Source: Desulfosarcina alkanivorans (lineage in GTDB: Bacteria > Desulfobacterota > Desulfobacteria > Desulfobacterales > Desulfosarcinaceae). Taken from it: 64,000 nt of DNA. A program made the translations under genes and the position numbers. Under the pieces are notes generated by a model. It was not told the origin of the DNA. It ran no database searches and was given only the letters and a program-made list of their open reading frames with translations. Shown piece by piece: positions 20,221 through 29,183 of the stretch (positions are counted from its first letter, which is position 1; each line of letters starts with the position of its first letter). The stretch spans positions 1,550,001-1,614,000 of the forward strand of contig NZ_AP021874.1 of NCBI RefSeq assembly GCF_009688945.1. Direction: 5' to 3'.

Positions 20221-21009
20221 CTATGCGCTTCGCGAGAGCAGCTCGTCGGCCAGATCATTGTAGTCGATGGCACCATGGCTGCTGCGGCGGTAGAACACCA
20301 CCGGCCTTCCCACCTCGGCACTTTCGGCAATCGTGGTGTTGTTGCGAATGGCGGTATCGAACACCAGGTCGCGATACCGTTCGTCGGTTTTCAGCCGGTC
20401 CATGACGACATTGGCCACCCGGGTGCGCAGGTCCACCAGGGTGGGAATGATGCCCGATATGAACAGTCCGGGATTGATCTCTTCACGCACCGCATCCACG
20501 GTGTCAAACAATTCGGCGAGGGCACCGAATGCATAGGGGTGGGTCTGACAGGGAACCAGCACCTCCGAAGCAAACGAGAAGACATTGACGGTAAGCAGAG
20601 AAAGGCTGGGTGGGGTATCCATCAAAATAAAATCGTAACGACCGGCAACCGGAGCCAGGGCATCCTTCAGCCGGTTTTCACGACCTTCGGCGTCGACCAG
20701 TTCCACTTCGGCGCCGGAAAGATCCACATGGGAGGGAATCAGGTCCAGCCCCTCCCACCGGCTGGTCACCACCGTCTCCTCAACCGCCTTTCGGCCATTG
20801 TTCATGATCAGGTCGTAAACCGAAGGAAGGTCGTCGTCAGGGACAACGCCCAGCCCTCGGGTGGCATTGGCCTGCGGGTCCATGTCCACCACAAGGACGG
20901 ACTGGTTGGCCAGGGTCAACGCTGCCGCCAGGTTGATCACCGTCACGGTTTTTCCCACGCCACCTTTCTCGTTTGCCACCGCGATTGCTCTGGTTTTCTT
21001 TTGGGCCAT
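20221..21009 (-). CDS. ParA/Soj-family ATPase without a ParB neighbour
   Basis: An ATPase of 262 residues with the deviant Walker A motif KGGVGKT (residues 15-21), the A' motif DMDPQAN and the Walker B region FILMDTPPS. Lengths and motifs fit chromosomal ParA/Soj rather than MinD, since no C-terminal amphipathic helix is obvious. ParA proteins polymerise or form gradients on the nucleoid to place DNA or protein cargo. No ParB gene or parS-like site was found nearby, so the cargo is unknown. GGAGGGGAG precedes the ATG. The dynamin-like gene lies 218 bases upstream on the same strand. Confidence 0.9.
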   Translation of the reverse strand: MAQKKTRAIAVANEKGGVGKTVTVINLAAALTLANQSVLVVDMDPQANATRGLGVVPDDDLPSVYDLIMNNGRKAVEETVVTSRWEGLDLIPSHVDLSGAEVELVDAEGRENRLKDALAPVAGRYDFILMDTPPSLSLLTVNVFSFASEVLVPCQTHPYAFGALAELFDTVDAVREEINPGLFISGIIPTLVDLRTRVANVVMDRLKTDERYRDLVFDTAIRNNTTIAESAEVGRPVVFYRRSSHGAIDYNDLADELLSRSA

Positions 21010-21052
21010 CCCGTCTCCCCTCCGTTGTATTGTTGGTGTTCGTCCAGAAACA

Positions 21053-21160
21053 GGCGAATTTGGCCGAGATCAAGGCGGGCGAAAAATTTTACCGCAGGCA
21101 TATGGTCGATATTCCGAGGATAAAATTTTGAGCGCAACGCAGGTATCGGGCAAATTTGCC
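21053..21160. repeat. Large imperfect inverted repeat between parA and dynamin-like gene
   Basis: The left arm begins GGCGAATTTGGCCGA and later reads AAAAATTTTACCGCAGG. The reverse complement of the right arm begins GGCAAATTTGCCCGA and later reads CAAAATTTTATCCTCGG. The arms meet near 21105. The size (~108 bases), intergenic position and palindromic form suggest a dispersed REP/MITE-like element. No transposase is present and only one copy was seen here. Confidence 0.5.
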
Positions 21161-21227
21161 ATTTATGGATGGGCACCCATTATGGCAGTGACCGGCCACT
21201 GGCCGGCATGGTTGCAAGATGATACCG

Positions 21228-23471
21228 TCAGGCGTCCAGCTGCCGAAGCTCCCTTTTGAGGTGGCCGATCTTCTCCTGGAGAGACCGGGAGGACGCTTTC
21301 ATATGGTCCAGGGACGCAACGACCTTTTCCCTGTCCAGCCGCCGGGCCTGGATCAACGCCACCAGCCGGGACAGGTCGGCACCGTGGTGTTGGAACCGCT
21401 CCAGCAATTGGCGATACAAGGCCTCGGCGGCAGCATCGGCCAGTTTGAGCATGTACTGGAACTTGATGTTTTCCTTGTAGTCTTTCAGATGAAACAAGAT
21501 GGATCGCTCCGTCTCACGCTTCATCCGCTTGACCCCTGACATGAGCGCCAGAAACTGCTCGTGGTGGGCCTTGTCCCCCGATTTCTTAAATGCTTTTCTG
21601 AACAGGTTGACGATCTTGTAAAAACCGAACCGCATGACCGCTTCGGTTTTGATCTGGGTGGAGTAGCGCATGGTGGCCGCCGCCGGCGGCAGCGACAGGC
21701 CGGCCATCTTGCGGATCGCTTCCAGCTCCGCTCCGATGCGAATCGGTGATGCCGCCGGTTGCAGGAAGTGGCTTCCATTGTCCACGGCATCGGCGTACCG
21801 GGCCAGAGCCTCGTCAATCATGCCGCCGTATGGCCCGGCCATCTCATCCAGATAGCCCATGAGTTTCTTTTCCTGCGCCTTGATAAAACGGATGACCTGG
21901 GGATTGACGATTTCGGCCATGTGCGCATCCACCGCCTGCCGGAATTCCTGAAAGACCGTGTACAGGGTGTTGGCAAATCCCGCGCTGACCAGGCTGTCTT
22001 CGTAGCGCTGCATCTCCACCTGATAACTGCGGATAAAACGGACAACCCCGTCGACGACACCATCGGCATGCGCATCGAAGAACCGGTCAATGGCGGTTTT
22101 CAATTCACCTTTGACCTGGCTGACAGCCCCGCCCATGGTGTTTTTGACGGTCACCTTCAGGCGGTCCAGGCGGTCCCGCTGACCGTAGACGCGATCGCCC
22201 AGTTCCCGGGCACCACCGGCGTCGCGGGTCAGCAGGTCCCGATTGAAAGCAATCCAGTTGCCAAGCCCCCCGGCCACAATTTCCAATCGTTCAAGATGGT
22301 TTTTAAGCAGTAACGTGCTGCGCTCCCGGCTGATTTTCTTTTCCAGAAACCGGTGAAAGCGGATCCGCTCTGTTTCAATGAATTCAATCATGTCCGTTTC
22401 GCGGCGCCAATGGTCGAAACGGTCCCGGTCCCTCCGGGACAGATCGGATTCCATCTGGGACATGAGAAAAAACAGGGCCGAATAGGTAAAGGTCTCAGGA
22501 TTCGGGTGGATCAGGCGCAATTCCGCTTCTATTTTTTGAATCCCCCCGGAAAGGTCCGAAAGGGAATCATGCTCACTGAGATCGCAGTTCACCACGAACA
22601 CGACGCTGTCAAGGATTCCCATCTTCCGGATCATGGACAGAAACCGGATATCCGCCTGTCGGAGTCCGGTACGGCTGCTGATGACATAAACCGTAAGATG
22701 GGCCATGGTCAGGTAGTCCTGAATCATGGCCAGGTGCAGCGGGTTGGGCGAGTCGCTGCCCTGGCAGTCGGCAACCTCCACCCCTTGGCCAAGCCCCCCC
22801 GCATCGATTTCCAGCAACACATCTTTCAAATAGACGGCCATGGCATCATCGCCTACGAAATCCCGGTGCAGGGGGAACCGGCCGTTCTCGAAGACGACGG
22901 TGGCGTGGTCGGCCTCGACCAGTTGTTGCACCTGGTCGTACCCCTTGAGATAGGAAGCCATCAGCACGCTGCCGGCACTGCGGGTGTCATTGGCGATCAG
23001 CTGATCGGCCGCCAGGTCCGCCAGCGCCTGATCGAGGATCCGTCGGTCTTTTTCCCGGCGGATGTCAAATGACTGCTCATCGCCTGACTGGAGGTGAGCG
23101 GGCAGCAGCACCGATGCCCCATCGATGTCCCGGTTCACTTCATCCCAGTTTTTCAAGTAGAGGCTGGCCCGCAGTCGGCTGCCGGCTCTCACCCGGGTGA
23201 CGATGGATGTGACCACCCCCGCTCCCCGCTTTAGGTAATCACCTCCGAAGAGCGTATTCACAAAAGTACTTTTTCCTGATTTGATGGCACCGACAACGGC
23301 CACGCGCATCGTCTCTTCGGAGGTCTGCTCGGCAATGGTCCGGCAGGTGACTTTCCAGCGGGAAAGGCCCTCATCGGTCTGCTCGGTAATCTTCTCGGCG
23401 TCATCGAGAAGACGGGCCGTATCGTTGCTGATCCGGGTAAGCTGTTCCTTCAGTGTCTCGTATGATGCCAT
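21228..23471 (-). CDS. Large dynamin-like GTPase
   Basis: A protein of 747 residues. The GTPase domain has the P-loop GAIKSGKST (residues 61-69), a Thr-rich switch after AGVVTSIVTR, a DxxG-type motif in VADCQGSDSPN, and a possible G4 in VVNCDLSEHDSL (a departure from NKxD). The rest is long and helical, as in dynamin stalks, and ends in a coiled-coil-like tail. Bacterial dynamins remodel or tether membranes. Start at ATG 23471 was chosen; a GTG 13 codons upstream is possible, and neither has a strong ribosome site. It lies 218 bases upstream of the orphan parA. Confidence 0.82.
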   Translation of the reverse strand: MASYETLKEQLTRISNDTARLLDDAEKITEQTDEGLSRWKVTCRTIAEQTSEETMRVAVVGAIKSGKSTFVNTLFGGDYLKRGAGVVTSIVTRVRAGSRLRASLYLKNWDEVNRDIDGASVLLPAHLQSGDEQSFDIRREKDRRILDQALADLAADQLIANDTRSAGSVLMASYLKGYDQVQQLVEADHATVVFENGRFPLHRDFVGDDAMAVYLKDVLLEIDAGGLGQGVEVADCQGSDSPNPLHLAMIQDYLTMAHLTVYVISSRTGLRQADIRFLSMIRKMGILDSVVFVVNCDLSEHDSLSDLSGGIQKIEAELRLIHPNPETFTYSALFFLMSQMESDLSRRDRDRFDHWRRETDMIEFIETERIRFHRFLEKKISRERSTLLLKNHLERLEIVAGGLGNWIAFNRDLLTRDAGGARELGDRVYGQRDRLDRLKVTVKNTMGGAVSQVKGELKTAIDRFFDAHADGVVDGVVRFIRSYQVEMQRYEDSLVSAGFANTLYTVFQEFRQAVDAHMAEIVNPQVIRFIKAQEKKLMGYLDEMAGPYGGMIDEALARYADAVDNGSHFLQPAASPIRIGAELEAIRKMAGLSLPPAAATMRYSTQIKTEAVMRFGFYKIVNLFRKAFKKSGDKAHHEQFLALMSGVKRMKRETERSILFHLKDYKENIKFQYMLKLADAAAEALYRQLLERFQHHGADLSRLVALIQARRLDREKVVASLDHMKASSRSLQEKIGHLKRELRQLDA

Positions 23472-23752
23472 GTCGATCGTTGTCTCAAGTTTGGCGATTT
23501 TTCCGATCACGACGATTGCGGGAAAAGACGACCCGGTCGCCCGTGAAGGATCTTCCGGACGCCGGCCATGGTTTTTTACCTTTAAATGGGGCGATTGTCA
23601 AAGCCTTACCCAAGGACGCCCACCGATAACGGCATCCCCCTGAGGAACACAATGGCTTGTAAATCTTATGAGTTAATGATATACAACGATTCGAAATGAG
23701 ACGAGATGGGCGGTTCAAATGCGCCAAATCAAGAATAAGGAACGCCAGACAC

Positions 23753-23920
23753 ATGTCAGAAAAACATCCGGAATGCCCATTATACAACCCGCTGAACTGC
23801 AAGGAGTACTACAATCCCAAACTCTGCGCATTCGTCAGAAAAGACAAGGTTTGTCTGAAAAAGAAAAAACCGAAGCAGAAACCCAAAAAGGACACCACCG
23901 AACAAAAAGGGGCGCAGTAA
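23753..23920 (+). CDS. Small Cys-containing protein with Lys-rich tail
   Basis: A protein of 55 residues. The N-terminal half has four Cys in a spaced pattern (CPLYNPLNCKEYYNPKLCAF, then VCL), which suggests a small metal site or disulfide-bonded knuckle. The C-terminal half is almost entirely Lys, Gln, Pro and Thr (KKKKPKQKPKK). AAGGAA lies ~10 bases before the ATG. An intrinsic terminator begins inside its last codons, supporting a real monocistronic gene. I do not know a function; a nucleic-acid-binding role is only a guess from the basic tail. Confidence 0.65.
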   Translation: MSEKHPECPLYNPLNCKEYYNPKLCAFVRKDKVCLKKKKPKQKPKKDTTEQKGAQ

Positions 23921-23929
23921 CGCCCCTTT
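23906..23929 (+). terminator. Intrinsic terminator overlapping the small Cys protein stop codon
   Basis: The stem AAAGGGGCG pairs with CGCCCCTTT (9 bp) around the loop CAGTAA, which contains the stop codon TAA. The T tract is short (TTT), so termination may be partial. Confidence 0.6.
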
Positions 23930-24060
23930 CCAATTCCTTACCCAGATTTTCCTTCAAATCCCGGCAATCCCTATCCAGCACGGATCGTTCGTACAGGGTC
24001 GTGGAGCATAATCCTACGAGATGATGCGTTTTTACGGCCGAATCCCCTCATGCTTGTCCA

Positions 24061-24627
24061 TCAGGCATGGCCGGCCGTATCGGAAAGCAGCGCAGGGTCG
24101 ATCCCGATTCCCTGCATGGCGGCTTCCCACCGCCTTTCCACTTCCATTTCAAAGGCAATCGATTTTGAATAGGGACCGTTAATCCAGGCATTGCCGCGAA
24201 TCTCGCTCTCCAGTTGACCGGGCCCCCAGCCGGCGCACCCCAGGGCGATGATATATGCGGAAGGTCCGCGCCCCATGGCAATGGCTTCAAGGATATCCAG
24301 CGAGTTGCTCAAGGCAACTTCTCCGTTTACCATCATGCTGCCTTCCCAGGTAAAAGGTGCACCATGGAGAACAAAAATTTCATTCGAATGAACCGGTCCC
24401 CCGATGTGAACAGGAATCTTTTCTGCGTCGACAGCGGCAGTGATCCGCAATTCGTTAAAAATCATCCGCCCATTGATTTCCGGGTGGATGCGGGTGATCA
24501 CGATGCCCATGGCACCTTTCGGATTGTGCTCGGACAGACAGGTGACGCTCTGGTAGAAGTTGGGGTCCCCCAGTCCGGGCATCGCCATGAGGAATTGCCC
24601 TTTCAAGGATTGCCATGTCTGGTCCAT
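24061..24627 (-). CDS. YqgE/AlgH family protein (UPF0301)
   Basis: A protein of 188 residues, the usual family length. Typical signatures are LKGQFLMAMPGLGDPNF near the N-terminus, NPKGAMGIVI, the HIGGPV motif, and ALGCAGWGPGQLESEI. AlgH was named for an effect on alginate synthesis in Pseudomonas, but the biochemical function is unknown. I chose the ATG at 24627 because GGGGGAG lies 9 bases upstream. The 19-codon longer frame has no ribosome site. Confidence 0.92.
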   Translation of the reverse strand: MDQTWQSLKGQFLMAMPGLGDPNFYQSVTCLSEHNPKGAMGIVITRIHPEINGRMIFNELRITAAVDAEKIPVHIGGPVHSNEIFVLHGAPFTWEGSMMVNGEVALSNSLDILEAIAMGRGPSAYIIALGCAGWGPGQLESEIRGNAWINGPYSKSIAFEMEVERRWEAAMQGIGIDPALLSDTAGHA

Positions 24628-24877
24628 GGTGGGAATCTCCCCCGTTTGAATGATTGACGGATTCGTCATTGATTGGGCCAGCAACCGTATTGATCGGGAA
24701 GGCTGGGTGAAAAGTTCAAGCCCACGGTGGGCAAATCAATGGGAGTACGGCGTTCTGATCGATCGCCACAATGGCGGAGATGGCCGCACGAAAAACCGTT
24801 GGATTTTTCACCCGGTGTCATGTTTGCCCCCGTGTCGTCTACTTTAACGGCGTAACGGCGCAAAGGCAACAAAAAGC

Positions 24878-24906
24878 TTGACTTGCCCGAAACGGGCTGT
24901 TAGGGG
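24878..24906 (+). promoter_or_regulatory. Possible promoter of the ilv leader
   Basis: TTGACT (24878-24883), a 17-base spacer, then TAGGGG (24901-24906). The -35 box is good but the -10 is poor. The position is sensible: transcription would start ~25 bases before the leader peptide. The rest of the 310-base gap between yqgE and the leader peptide shows nothing else. Confidence 0.3.
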
Positions 24907-24937
24907 TGTGACAACAATCAAATCGGTATGATAACAA

Positions 24938-25039
24938 ATGAATAGCTGTTTCGCCCTTATTAACCTTATTGGTCTTATTCTTATCCTCGTAGTGGGTATC
25001 CTTATCCGCGACGGGGAAACGGGGGCGATAACGGCCTAA
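24938..25039 (+). CDS. Branched-chain amino-acid leader peptide of the ilv operon
   Basis: A 33-codon frame. Between codons 7 and 23, fourteen of seventeen codons are Leu (6), Ile (6) or Val (2); the segment reads [17 protein letters not shown]. Such a run upstream of ilv genes is the hallmark of an attenuation leader peptide like IlvL or IlvB leader. Stalling of the ribosome at these codons would signal shortage of the end products. The stop codon lies just after hairpin segment 2, as the attenuation model requires. The ATG has no strong ribosome site, a weakness. An in-frame stop two codons upstream rules out an earlier start. Confidence 0.82.
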   Translation: MNSCFALINLIGLILILVVGILIRDGETGAITA

Positions 25040-25102
25040 AACAGCCAACACCGGAAAATGCAAAATCCGTTATCCCCAAAGAGGCGATAACGGATTTTTT
25101 TT
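25000..25102 (+). promoter_or_regulatory. Transcription attenuator of the ilv operon
   Basis: Segment 2, GATAACGG (25027-25034, inside the leader peptide), can pair perfectly with segment 3, CCGTTATC (25067-25074), giving an antiterminator. Segment 3 extended (AAAATCCGTTATC, 25062-25074) can instead pair over 13 bp with segment 4 (GATAACGGATTTT, 25086-25098), followed by a run of eight T (25095-25102): a strong intrinsic terminator. Segment 1, CCTTATCCGC (25000-25009), can pair imperfectly with segment 2. The terminator ends 28 bases before ilvD. This geometry fits ribosome-controlled attenuation by charged Leu/Ile/Val tRNAs. Confidence 0.85.
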
Positions 25103-25130
25103 GTTTTTTACAGAAAGGACGCAAAGAGGG

Positions 25131-26798
25131 ATGAAAAGCGACATCGCCAAAAAAGGCATTGAACGGGCACCGCACCGGGCCCTTTTCAAAGCAATCGGCT
25201 ACACGGATGCCGAGATCAAACGACCGCTGATCGGGATTGCCAATGCCTTCAACACCGCGATTCCCGGGCATGTGCACCTGAACACCATCGCCCGGGCGGT
25301 CAAGGCCGGAATCTATATGGCCGGCGGCACACCGGTAGAATTCGGCACCATCGGTGTCTGCGACGGCATCGCCATGAACCATGCCGGCATGAAATACTCA
25401 CTGGCCAGCCGCGAGCTCATCGCCGACTCCATTGAGGTGATGGCCACCGGCCATGCCCTGGACGCCATGGTAATGATCCCCAACTGCGACAAAATCGTTC
25501 CGGGCATGCTCATGGCTGCCGCACGCCTGGACCTGCCCACCATCTTTGTCAGCGGCGGTCCCATGCTGGCCGGTGAACACCCTGAGCAACCCGGCCGTAA
25601 AATCGACCTGATTACCGTTTTTGAAGCCGTCGGCGCTGTCAAAGCCGGTAAGATGGAACCCGGACAGCTGGCGGCCATCGAGGACGCAGCCTGCCCCACT
25701 TGCGGATCCTGTGCGGGCATGTTCACGGCCAATTCCATGAACTGTCTGACCGAAGCAATCGGCATGGGCCTTCCGGGAAATGGCACCATCCCGGCCGTTT
25801 ATGCCGCCCGTGTGCGACTGGCCAAGCAGGCCGGCCTTCAGATCCTGGACCTGTGGAAACGCGGGATCACCGCAAGGCGAATCATGACCCCGGATGCATT
25901 TCACAACGCGCTGACCGTCGACATGGCGCTGGGATGTTCGACCAACACCGTGCTGCACCTGCCGGCCATTGCCGCAGAGGCCGGCGTGCAGCTGGACCTG
26001 AACATGATCAACACGATCAGCGAACGGACGCCTCACATCTGCTCGCTGAGCCCCGGCGGGGCGCACCATATTCAGGACCTGAACCGCGCGGGCGGCATCA
26101 GTGCGGTTCTCAAAATCTTGTCGACGGATAGATTGATCCATTCCGACTGCCTGACGGTAACGGGGGCGACCATCGCCGAAAACACCACTGCTGCCCACCC
26201 TCTTGACACCGACGTGATACGGCCTACGGATGCCCCCTACCACAAGCAGGGCGGCCTGGCCGTGTTGTACGGCAACCTGGCACCGGATGGATGCGTGGTC
26301 AAGCAGTCGGCCGTGCTCCCGGAAATGATGCGCCATGAAGGACCGGCCAGGGTCTTTGACTCGGAAGAGGCGGCGTCCGCCGCCATCATGGAGGGCCGCA
26401 TCAACAGGGGAGATGTCGTCGTCGTGCGCTACGAAGGTCCTAAAGGCGGACCGGGGATGCGCGAAATGCTCACGCCCACCTCGGCGATTGCCGGGATGGA
26501 CCTGGATGCGCACGTGGCCCTGATTACCGACGGCCGTTTTTCCGGTGGCTCCCGGGGAGCGGCCATCGGGCACGTCTCACCTGAAGCGGCCCAGGGCGGC
26601 ACCATTGCCATCGTCAACGAGGGAGACCGCATTGCCATCGACATCCCCTCAAAAAAGGTTTCACTGTTGGTGGCCGATGAGGAGATCAACCAGCGTATGG
26701 CCAAGTGGCGGATGCCGGAGCCGAAGATCCGCCACGGGTACCTGGCCCGCTACGCCCGCCAGGTATCATCGGCCTGTCAGGGAGCAGTGGTCAGATGA
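25131..26798 (+). CDS. ilvD: Dihydroxy-acid dehydratase
   Basis: An enzyme of 555 residues that dehydrates 2,3-dihydroxy-3-methyl acids to 2-oxo acids, the penultimate step for valine and isoleucine. Iron-sulfur cysteines appear in [12 protein letters not shown] and [19 protein letters not shown]. The C-terminal [13 protein letters not shown] motif is also typical. The start at 25131 matches family N-termini ([15 protein letters not shown]); the longer frame starts inside the attenuator terminator. It is the first gene after the attenuator, and a heptamer repeat begins at its stop. Confidence 0.96.
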   Translation: MKSDIAKKGIERAPHRALFKAIGYTDAEIKRPLIGIANAFNTAIPGHVHLNTIARAVKAGIYMAGGTPVEFGTIGVCDGIAMNHAGMKYSLASRELIADSIEVMATGHALDAMVMIPNCDKIVPGMLMAAARLDLPTIFVSGGPMLAGEHPEQPGRKIDLITVFEAVGAVKAGKMEPGQLAAIEDAACPTCGSCAGMFTANSMNCLTEAIGMGLPGNGTIPAVYAARVRLAKQAGLQILDLWKRGITARRIMTPDAFHNALTVDMALGCSTNTVLHLPAIAAEAGVQLDLNMINTISERTPHICSLSPGGAHHIQDLNRAGGISAVLKILSTDRLIHSDCLTVTGATIAENTTAAHPLDTDVIRPTDAPYHKQGGLAVLYGNLAPDGCVVKQSAVLPEMMRHEGPARVFDSEEAASAAIMEGRINRGDVVVVRYEGPKGGPGMREMLTPTSAIAGMDLDAHVALITDGRFSGGSRGAAIGHVSPEAAQGGTIAIVNEGDRIAIDIPSKKVSLLVADEEINQRMAKWRMPEPKIRHGYLARYARQVSSACQGAVVR

Positions 26799-26864
26799 CG
26801 GAGGACAGACGACAGAAGCCGGAAAACAGAGGTCGGATTTCCGATCTCCAACCTCGGACTTCAG
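26795..26864 (+). repeat. Ten degenerate heptamers between ilvD and ilvB
   Basis: From the ilvD stop codon to the ilvB ribosome site, the DNA reads as ten heptamers: ATGACGG, AGGACAG, ACGACAG, AAGCCGG, AAAACAG, AGGTCGG, ATTTCCG, ATCTCCA, ACCTCGG, ACTTCAG. All ten have A at position 1 and C at position 5, and nine have G at position 7. The repeat fills the intergenic space exactly. Confidence 0.6.
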
Positions 26865-26884
26865 TAAAAAGGAGTACGAAACCC

Positions 26885-28570
26885 ATGAAACTCACCGGAG
26901 CGCAGATTTTGATGGAAGTCCTCAAGGAGGAAGGCGTCGATTCCATATTCGGATTTCCCGGTGGCGCCACCATCGACATTCACGACAGCCTCGAAAAAAC
27001 CGACATCCGCCACTACCTGGTGCGCCATGAACAGGGCGCGGTGCATGCCGCCGACGGTTACGCCCGGGTCACCGGCAAGGTCGGCGTCTGTCTGGTCACC
27101 TCCGGTCCTGGCGCCACCAACGCCGTTACCGGAGTGGCCACCGCATACATGGACTCGATCCCCCTGGTGATCATCAGCGGCCAGGTCCCCACCCATCTGA
27201 TCGGCAACGATGCGTTCCAGGAAGTGGATATCGTCGGCATCACCCGGCCCTGCACCAAACACAACTACCTGGTTCCCTCGGTGGAAGAGCTGCCGCGGAT
27301 TCTCAAGGAAGCCTTTCACATCGCCCGATCCGGCCGTCCGGGCCCGGTACTGGTGGACATCCCTAAAAACGTGCAGCAGGCAACCACCGGCTTCAAACCC
27401 AGGCAGCGGGTCAACCTCAAGTCCTACAGCCCTACTTACAAACCCAATGCCAAGCAGCTGCGCAAGGTGGTGGACCTGATCAAGTCCGCCCGGCGGCCGG
27501 TGATTTTTGCCGGTGGCGGCGTAATTCTCTCCAAGGGCGCCCGGGAACTGACCAGACTGGCCCACACCACCCAAATTCCGGTGACCATGTCCCTCATGGG
27601 GTTGGGGGCTTTCCCCGGTTCGGATCCCCTCTCGCTGGGCATGATCGGTATGCATGGCACTTATCGCGCCAACATGAGCACCGCCGAATGCGACCTGCTG
27701 ATCGGAATCGGTGTACGCTTTGACGACCGGGTGACCGGCAAAACCGATTGCTTTGCCGCCCAGGCTGAAATCGTGCACATCGACATCGACCCCACCTCCA
27801 TTCGAAAAAACGTGCCGGTAAGTATCCCTGTGGTGGGAGACTGCAAGAGCAGTCTGGAAGTGATCAACGCCTACCTGGCGGAAGAGGATCCGGACGCGCT
27901 GGTTGCCAATCGCGGCCCCTGGCTGGATCAGATCGACGAATGGAAGCAGAACTACAAGCTGGCCTACGACCAGCAGGAGGAAATCAAGCCCCAGTTCGTG
28001 GTCGAAAAGCTCTATGAACTGACCCGGGGGAAAGCCATCATCACCACGGAAGTGGGGCAAAACCAGATGTGGGCGGCCCAGTATTATCATTTCGACCGGC
28101 CGGGCCACTTTGTCACCTCCGGCGGACTGGGCACCATGGGTTTCGGCCTGCCGGCAGCCATCGGCGCCCAGGTGGCCTTTCCCGATGCCCTGGTTGTGGA
28201 TGTGGCCGGAGACGGCAGCATTCAGATGAATATCCAGGAAATGGCCACGGCCATGCAATACAGCCTGCCGGTCAAGGTGGTGATCCTGAACAACTGCTAC
28301 CTGGGCATGGTCCGCCAATGGCAGGAATTGTTCTACGACAAACGCTATGCCTGCACCTGTATGGATCACGCACCCGACTTCGTCAAACTGGCGGAGGCCT
28401 TCGGGGCGGTTGGACTGCGGGCCACCCGGCCGGACGAAGTGGAAGATGTTCTGCACCGGGGCCTTGAAACCCCCGGCCCGGTGATCATGGATTTCAGGGT
28501 GACCAGGGAAGAGTGCGTCTACCCGATGGTTCCGGCCGGTGCCCCCATTACGGAAATGCTGCTGGTTTAG
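26885..28570 (+). CDS. ilvB: Acetolactate synthase, large (catalytic) subunit
   Basis: A TPP- and FAD-dependent enzyme of 561 residues that makes acetolactate (valine/leucine) or acetohydroxybutyrate (isoleucine). Signatures seen are the N-terminal GFPGGATIDIHD, the catalytic Glu in VRHEQGAVHAADGYAR, TSGPGATNAVTG, the TPP/metal motif with GDGSIQMNIQEMATA, and the following NNCYLGMVRQWQ. I chose the ATG at 26885 because AAAAGGAG precedes it and it matches the family start; the longer frame lies within the heptamer repeat. It is followed closely by ilvN. Confidence 0.96.
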   Translation: MKLTGAQILMEVLKEEGVDSIFGFPGGATIDIHDSLEKTDIRHYLVRHEQGAVHAADGYARVTGKVGVCLVTSGPGATNAVTGVATAYMDSIPLVIISGQVPTHLIGNDAFQEVDIVGITRPCTKHNYLVPSVEELPRILKEAFHIARSGRPGPVLVDIPKNVQQATTGFKPRQRVNLKSYSPTYKPNAKQLRKVVDLIKSARRPVIFAGGGVILSKGARELTRLAHTTQIPVTMSLMGLGAFPGSDPLSLGMIGMHGTYRANMSTAECDLLIGIGVRFDDRVTGKTDCFAAQAEIVHIDIDPTSIRKNVPVSIPVVGDCKSSLEVINAYLAEEDPDALVANRGPWLDQIDEWKQNYKLAYDQQEEIKPQFVVEKLYELTRGKAIITTEVGQNQMWAAQYYHFDRPGHFVTSGGLGTMGFGLPAAIGAQVAFPDALVVDVAGDGSIQMNIQEMATAMQYSLPVKVVILNNCYLGMVRQWQELFYDKRYACTCMDHAPDFVKLAEAFGAVGLRATRPDEVEDVLHRGLETPGPVIMDFRVTREECVYPMVPAGAPITEMLLV

Positions 28571-28586
28571 GATTGGGAAGAATACA

Positions 28587-29075
28587 ATGACGGAAGAAAA
28601 ACACATTTTAACCATGCTGGTGGACAATGAACCCGGGGTGCTGTCCCGCATCGTCGGATTGTTCAGCGGCCGTGGATTCAATATCGAGAGCCTCTGCGTG
28701 GCTGAGACCATCGACCCCCGGGTATCACGGATCACCATCGTCACCAAAGCCAATGAACCGCTCGTCGAACAGATCGAAAAGCAGCTTCGAAAACTCATCA
28801 ATGTGATCAAGCTCAGGGACCTTACCGGGTCCGGATCGGTTCAACGGGAGATGGCACTGATCTGTGTGCGGGCCAAGCCTGAAAACCGTGACGAGATTCT
28901 GCGGATGGTGGATATTTTCAGGTGCAAGGTTGTTGACGTGGGCCCCGAGTATTACATTATCGAGGCCACCGGGACCGCGGACAAGATGAAGGCCCTGGTC
29001 GACCTGCTCAAACCCATGGGAATCAAGAAAATCGCCCGGACAGGCACCATCGCCCTGTTCAGAGAGCCTCGCTGA
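28587..29075 (+). CDS. ilvN: Acetolactate synthase, small (regulatory) subunit
   Basis: A protein of 162 residues with an N-terminal ACT domain (LVDNEPGVLSRIVGLFSGRGFNIESL, about residues 8-33 plus following strands) and a C-terminal ALSS domain around residues 85-160. In the family this subunit activates IlvB and binds valine for feedback inhibition. GGGAAG lies 8 bases before the ATG, which is 17 bases after the ilvB stop. Confidence 0.95.
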   Translation: MTEEKHILTMLVDNEPGVLSRIVGLFSGRGFNIESLCVAETIDPRVSRITIVTKANEPLVEQIEKQLRKLINVIKLRDLTGSGSVQREMALICVRAKPENRDEILRMVDIFRCKVVDVGPEYYIIEATGTADKMKALVDLLKPMGIKKIARTGTIALFREPR

Positions 29076-29183
29076 ACCGTCGACACCTCATGCCGCCGGG
29101 GCATGAACCGTCGACCAAACCAACCGATCCGGCAGGCATCCGATGTCAGCCGGGCGTAAAAAAAAACAATCAAGGAGTACCAG

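Noticed and set aside
24878-25130. T-box or riboswitch control of the ilv operon.
   Set aside because: No T-box bulge sequence or specifier loop was seen, and the leader-peptide attenuator explains the terminator.
26861-28810. 649-codon open frame on the minus strand across ilvB and ilvN.
   Set aside because: It is the mirror of highly conserved coding sequence in a GC-rich genome. The product has no recognisable domain and no ribosome site.
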